This document shows, piece by piece, positions 61,145 to 64,000 of a stretch of DNA of 64,000 nt (position 1 is the stretch's first letter; each line of letters begins with the position of its first letter). The notes under the pieces are model-generated. The model saw nothing but the letters and a program-made list of their open reading frames with translations, searched no databases and had not been told where the DNA came from. A program made the position numbers and the translations under genes. The DNA comes from an uncultured Bacteroidota bacterium. GTDB lineage: Bacteria; Bacteroidota; Bacteroidia; Chitinophagales; LD1. The DNA lies in the NCBI GenBank assembly GCA_937894725.1, contig CALAYL010000004.1, positions 20,798 to 84,797 of the forward strand, read 5' to 3'.

Positions 61145-62842
61145 ATGAGCTATCGTGTTTTCTCGCCAAATGAATACCCTCTCCCCTATATCATTGAAGA
61201 TATAGCGCAATGGCCTATATATCTTTTGAGTCAAGATAAAGCAAACTTTCTACAAGGCATCACCAAGTCTGTATTTGAAAGACTATCTGAAAAATACAAA
61301 ACCGAAAAAGACCGCAAAGAACTCCTAGCTACTGTTTTGTTTCAAGAAAAAATTCGCCTTACCCAAACCCCTTGGAAAGCTGACCCCAAAGATGAGCGTC
61401 AATTTTGGAACAGCATCAAAAGCAAATACCTACTTTTAGATGCAGGCAAAACGGAGGTGCAAGCTTCGGCCGATGAATTGATAAAAGAAATCATATCGCG
61501 ATATGTCAATGAAATCGTTGGCAATTTTGACCCAAAAGCATTTGGATTGGCTCGTACACTTTTGCCCCAGTTTTTTGGGAGAATACTCAAGGCTGCCCCT
61601 GGCAAATGGTTTAAAAACATCAGCGCTAACGCCAAAACTATTCATGAAAAAATACCCATTACGGGCAATGTAGAAAAAATAAGAAATCTAGCCAAAAAAG
61701 GTACGGTAATCGTAGTTCCCACGCACTTTTCAAACATGGACTCCATCATGGTAGGCTGGGTATTGAGCGAGTTAGGATTACCGGCCTTTATGTATGGCGC
61801 AGGGCTCAACCTTTTTTCTATCAAGCTCCTCTCCTATTTTATGAGCAATCTAGGCGCATATAAAGTAGATAGACGGAAGAAAAACGCCATTTATCTCGAA
61901 ACATTAAAAGCCTATTCGCGCAATGCTATTGAATTTGGCGCACATTCTATTTTCTTTCCAGGAGGTACTCGTTCGCGCTCTGGCAGTTTAGAACGAAAAC
62001 TCAAATTAGGCCTACTCGGCACAGCGGTAGAAGCTCAAAAAGTGCATTTCAAAAACTATCCAAACGAAACCGCACCCAAGGTGTATATAGTGCCTTTGAT
62101 TATAAACTACCACTTTGTACTCGAAGCCGAATCGCTTATCAATGATTTTTTGAAAGAAACTGGCAAAGAGAAATTTCTCAGAGAAAACGATGAATACTCG
62201 ACCTCATATAAAATGATAAAAGTCATTTTGAAGTTTTTGTCGGCTTCCTCTTCGCTCGCTATCTCCTTTGGCGAACCTATGGATGTGATAGGCAATATCG
62301 TAGATGCTAATGGCGATAGCTACAATCACCTCGGCCATCAGATTGAAGTCAAAAACTACTTTGTGACTAATGGCGAACTCACCGATGACCAGCAGCGTGA
62401 AGATGAATATACCCGCATTTTGGGCGAGCGAATCGTAGAGCAGTATTTTCGATACAACGTAGTATTATCCAGCCATCTGAGTTGTTTTGCTGCCTTTGAG
62501 TGGCTGCGCAAAAAGTACAAACATTTCGATTTATACACCCTACTCCGAATGCCTCAAGAGGATATCAAAATCCCTACCCAAGAGCTATACGATACGATCG
62601 AAAAACTCAAAGAAAGGCTCAAAGAAATGACCAAAAACAATGAAGTATTGCTATCGCCCGAAGTGCGTTTTACGAGCGAAAAACTAGTAGAACAAGGCAT
62701 GAAAAACATCAATATGTTTCACGCCAATTCGCCTTTAGATAAATCTGCCGATGGCACGTATTTTTATTCTGAAGACATCAAACTATTGTACTATTACAGA
62801 AACAGACTCGAGGGTTATGGACTCGAAAAATTTATAGATTAA
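61145..62842 (+). CDS. Glycerol-3-phosphate / lysophosphatidate acyltransferase family protein
   Basis: This 565-residue acyltransferase has the HX4D catalytic motif T-H-F-S-N-M-D-S (about residue 193) and the phosphate-binding block F-F-P-G-G-T-R-S-R-S-G (about 270). Its size fits PlsB-type glycerol-3-phosphate acyltransferases better than PlsC. It is followed 4 bases later by gpsA, which makes its likely substrate. The block III Glu of PlsC (FPEGTRS) is Gly here. The N-terminal 170 residues and the C-terminal 150 residues are helical and probably hold membrane-association elements. Confidence 0.88.
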   Translation: MSYRVFSPNEYPLPYIIEDIAQWPIYLLSQDKANFLQGITKSVFERLSEKYKTEKDRKELLATVLFQEKIRLTQTPWKADPKDERQFWNSIKSKYLLLDAGKTEVQASADELIKEIISRYVNEIVGNFDPKAFGLARTLLPQFFGRILKAAPGKWFKNISANAKTIHEKIPITGNVEKIRNLAKKGTVIVVPTHFSNMDSIMVGWVLSELGLPAFMYGAGLNLFSIKLLSYFMSNLGAYKVDRRKKNAIYLETLKAYSRNAIEFGAHSIFFPGGTRSRSGSLERKLKLGLLGTAVEAQKVHFKNYPNETAPKVYIVPLIINYHFVLEAESLINDFLKETGKEKFLRENDEYSTSYKMIKVILKFLSASSSLAISFGEPMDVIGNIVDANGDSYNHLGHQIEVKNYFVTNGELTDDQQREDEYTRILGERIVEQYFRYNVVLSSHLSCFAAFEWLRKKYKHFDLYTLLRMPQEDIKIPTQELYDTIEKLKERLKEMTKNNEVLLSPEVRFTSEKLVEQGMKNINMFHANSPLDKSADGTYFYSEDIKLLYYYRNRLEGYGLEKFID

Positions 62843-62846
62843 CCCT

Positions 62847-63890
62847 ATGGCAAAAGAAAAAATAGTAGGCGTAATAGGCGCAGGTAGTTTTGGCACCGCC
62901 ATTTCTAATCTTTTGGCAGAAAACACCAAGGTGATTTTGTATGAACGAAAAGCCGAAGTGCGCGAACAGATTATGCGCGAAGGGATGCACCGCAATCATG
63001 TGATGAACCCAAACATCATCCTCACCGATTCGTATGAAGAAATAGCCGAAAAATGCTACATGCTTTTTCCGGTCATACCCTCGGCCAAGTTTAAGGATAT
63101 GATAATCGATTTTTCGCCATATCTGCGTCCAGATCATATCATGATACACGCTACCAAAGGTTTGCACTGCGAGTTTGATGTAGATACCATGACTCCAGAG
63201 CGGCTCCATCTGAAAGAAATAAAAACGATGAGCGAACTCATACAGCAAGAAACCGCTATCGTGCGCATAGGCTGTTTGGCGGGGCCAAATCTAGCTTCGG
63301 AGCTAGCCGAAAACTACCCTGCCGCCACGGTAGTAGCGAGCCGATTTAATGAAGTGATAAACGAAGGTAGAGCAATGCTGCGCAGCGACCGTTTTATGGT
63401 CTATGGCAACAAAGATTTGCTGGGCATAGAGCTGGCTGGCGTACTCAAAAACTACATAGCCCTAGCTTCGGGTGCTATGAGTGGTATAGGCTATGGCGAA
63501 AATACTCGTGCGCTGCTCATCACCAGAGGTATGGCCGAAATGATCTACATAGGCAAAGCCTTGGGAGCTGATAAAAAAGCGTTTTTAGGTATGGCGGGCA
63601 TAGGCGACTTGATAGCCACCTGTAGCTCACCAAAATCGAGAAACTTCACCGTAGGCTATCGACTAGCCAAGGGCGAAAAACTAAACGATATTTTAGCTTC
63701 GATGAATGAGGTAGCCGAAGGGGTGAGAACACTCAAAATCGCCAAACTCATCGTAGATAAAGTAGGTGCCAGCGCACCGCTACTACAAATGATGTATAGC
63801 GTATTTTTTGAAGGCATGGAATTTGAAAAAGCCATTACCTATTTGATGCGCTACCCCGTAGATAGAGATGCCGACTATTTGGATTTGTAG
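62847..63890 (+). CDS. gpsA: NAD(P)H-dependent glycerol-3-phosphate dehydrogenase
   Basis: This 347-residue enzyme makes sn-glycerol-3-phosphate for phospholipid synthesis. It has the Rossmann motif V-G-V-I-G-A-G-S-F-G-T-A, A-T-K-G-L with the substrate Lys, A-G-P-N-L-A-S-E-L-A, the catalytic Lys in G-V-L-K-N-Y-I-A-L-A-S-G, and the closing G-D-L-I-A-T-C-S-S-P-K-S-R-N. It is 4 bases downstream of the acyltransferase gene, and co-transcription links precursor supply to acylation. The remaining 110 bases of the window show no gene. Confidence 0.95.
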   Translation: MAKEKIVGVIGAGSFGTAISNLLAENTKVILYERKAEVREQIMREGMHRNHVMNPNIILTDSYEEIAEKCYMLFPVIPSAKFKDMIIDFSPYLRPDHIMIHATKGLHCEFDVDTMTPERLHLKEIKTMSELIQQETAIVRIGCLAGPNLASELAENYPAATVVASRFNEVINEGRAMLRSDRFMVYGNKDLLGIELAGVLKNYIALASGAMSGIGYGENTRALLITRGMAEMIYIGKALGADKKAFLGMAGIGDLIATCSSPKSRNFTVGYRLAKGEKLNDILASMNEVAEGVRTLKIAKLIVDKVGASAPLLQMMYSVFFEGMEFEKAITYLMRYPVDRDADYLDL

Positions 63891-64000
63891 GAGATAAAGA
63901 TTTTTGATCTTATACTAAAAAGTCATTTTGTGTGAATACCCGATTATAACTTTCTTCGAAATGATGCTATAAAATTTCAAGTCGAGTACCCGAAGTCATC

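Noticed and set aside
1..64000. CRISPR array, rRNA, prophage or intact insertion sequence
   Set aside because: No spaced short-repeat array, no rRNA sequence, no integrase or transposase gene, and no phage structural genes were seen.

Overview
The window is 64 kb of AT-rich chromosomal DNA from a member of the Bacteroidota, probably a free-living, respiring relative of the Chitinophagales/Saprospirales/Cytophagales; the class cannot be fixed from this sequence. Lineage markers seen directly are type IX secretion cargo with type A and type B sorting domains, a PorP/SprF protein next to type B cargo, a TamL-like BamA lipoprotein, a TonB with a long periplasmic linker, a CcmBCD operon, MenA (menaquinone), bacteroidetal -7 promoter elements (TAnnTTTG) and few purine-rich ribosome binding sites. 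No rRNA, tRNA, CRISPR array, intact insertion sequence or prophage was seen.

Layout. 1-13.7 kb: menaquinone synthesis, TonB, a DoxX-like protein, an M1 peptidase, a sterol-desaturase-type hydroxylase, an SCP2/CoA-transferase fusion, a sugar-phosphate isomerase, RluA-type pseudouridine synthase, QueA, and bioD-bioA. 13.7-24.4 kb is accessory: a lipoprotein gene between two near-identical 46-bp repeats, a compact five-gene operon of exported proteins with a CsgG-like member next to a stand-alone LytTR regulator, two helical-repeat proteins, a miniature type IX cargo, a decayed PKD-domain fragment, and a glycosyltransferase with foreign-looking codon use. 24.4-34.8 kb: LolD-type ABC ATPase, GatC, TrpS, a deoxynucleoside kinase, an RNA m5C methyltransferase, an FG-GAP type IX cargo, TamL, an rRNA 2'-O-methyltransferase and an outer-membrane barrel. 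35-46.2 kb: beta-oxidation genes (fadA/fadJ type) and a penicillin-binding protein 1C next to a giant alpha-2-macroglobulin lipoprotein. 46.4-48.8 kb: type B cargo and PorP/SprF. 49.4-51.2 kb: a redoxin and a three-gene operon of coiled-coil protein, longin/roadblock-like protein and Rab-like small GTPase. 51.3-63.9 kb: DnaB, a Baeyer-Villiger-type monooxygenase, CcmD/C/B, an alkaline-ceramidase-like protein, EttA, an MltD-type transglycosylase, a glycerol-3-phosphate acyltransferase and GpsA.

How genes work together. The last two genes make and acylate glycerol-3-phosphate. FadA and FadJ complete beta-oxidation. The PBP1C/alpha-2-macroglobulin pair suggests periplasmic peptidoglycan repair plus protease trapping. 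The Rab-like GTPase operon and the CsgG-like exported operon are the best candidates for poorly described systems.
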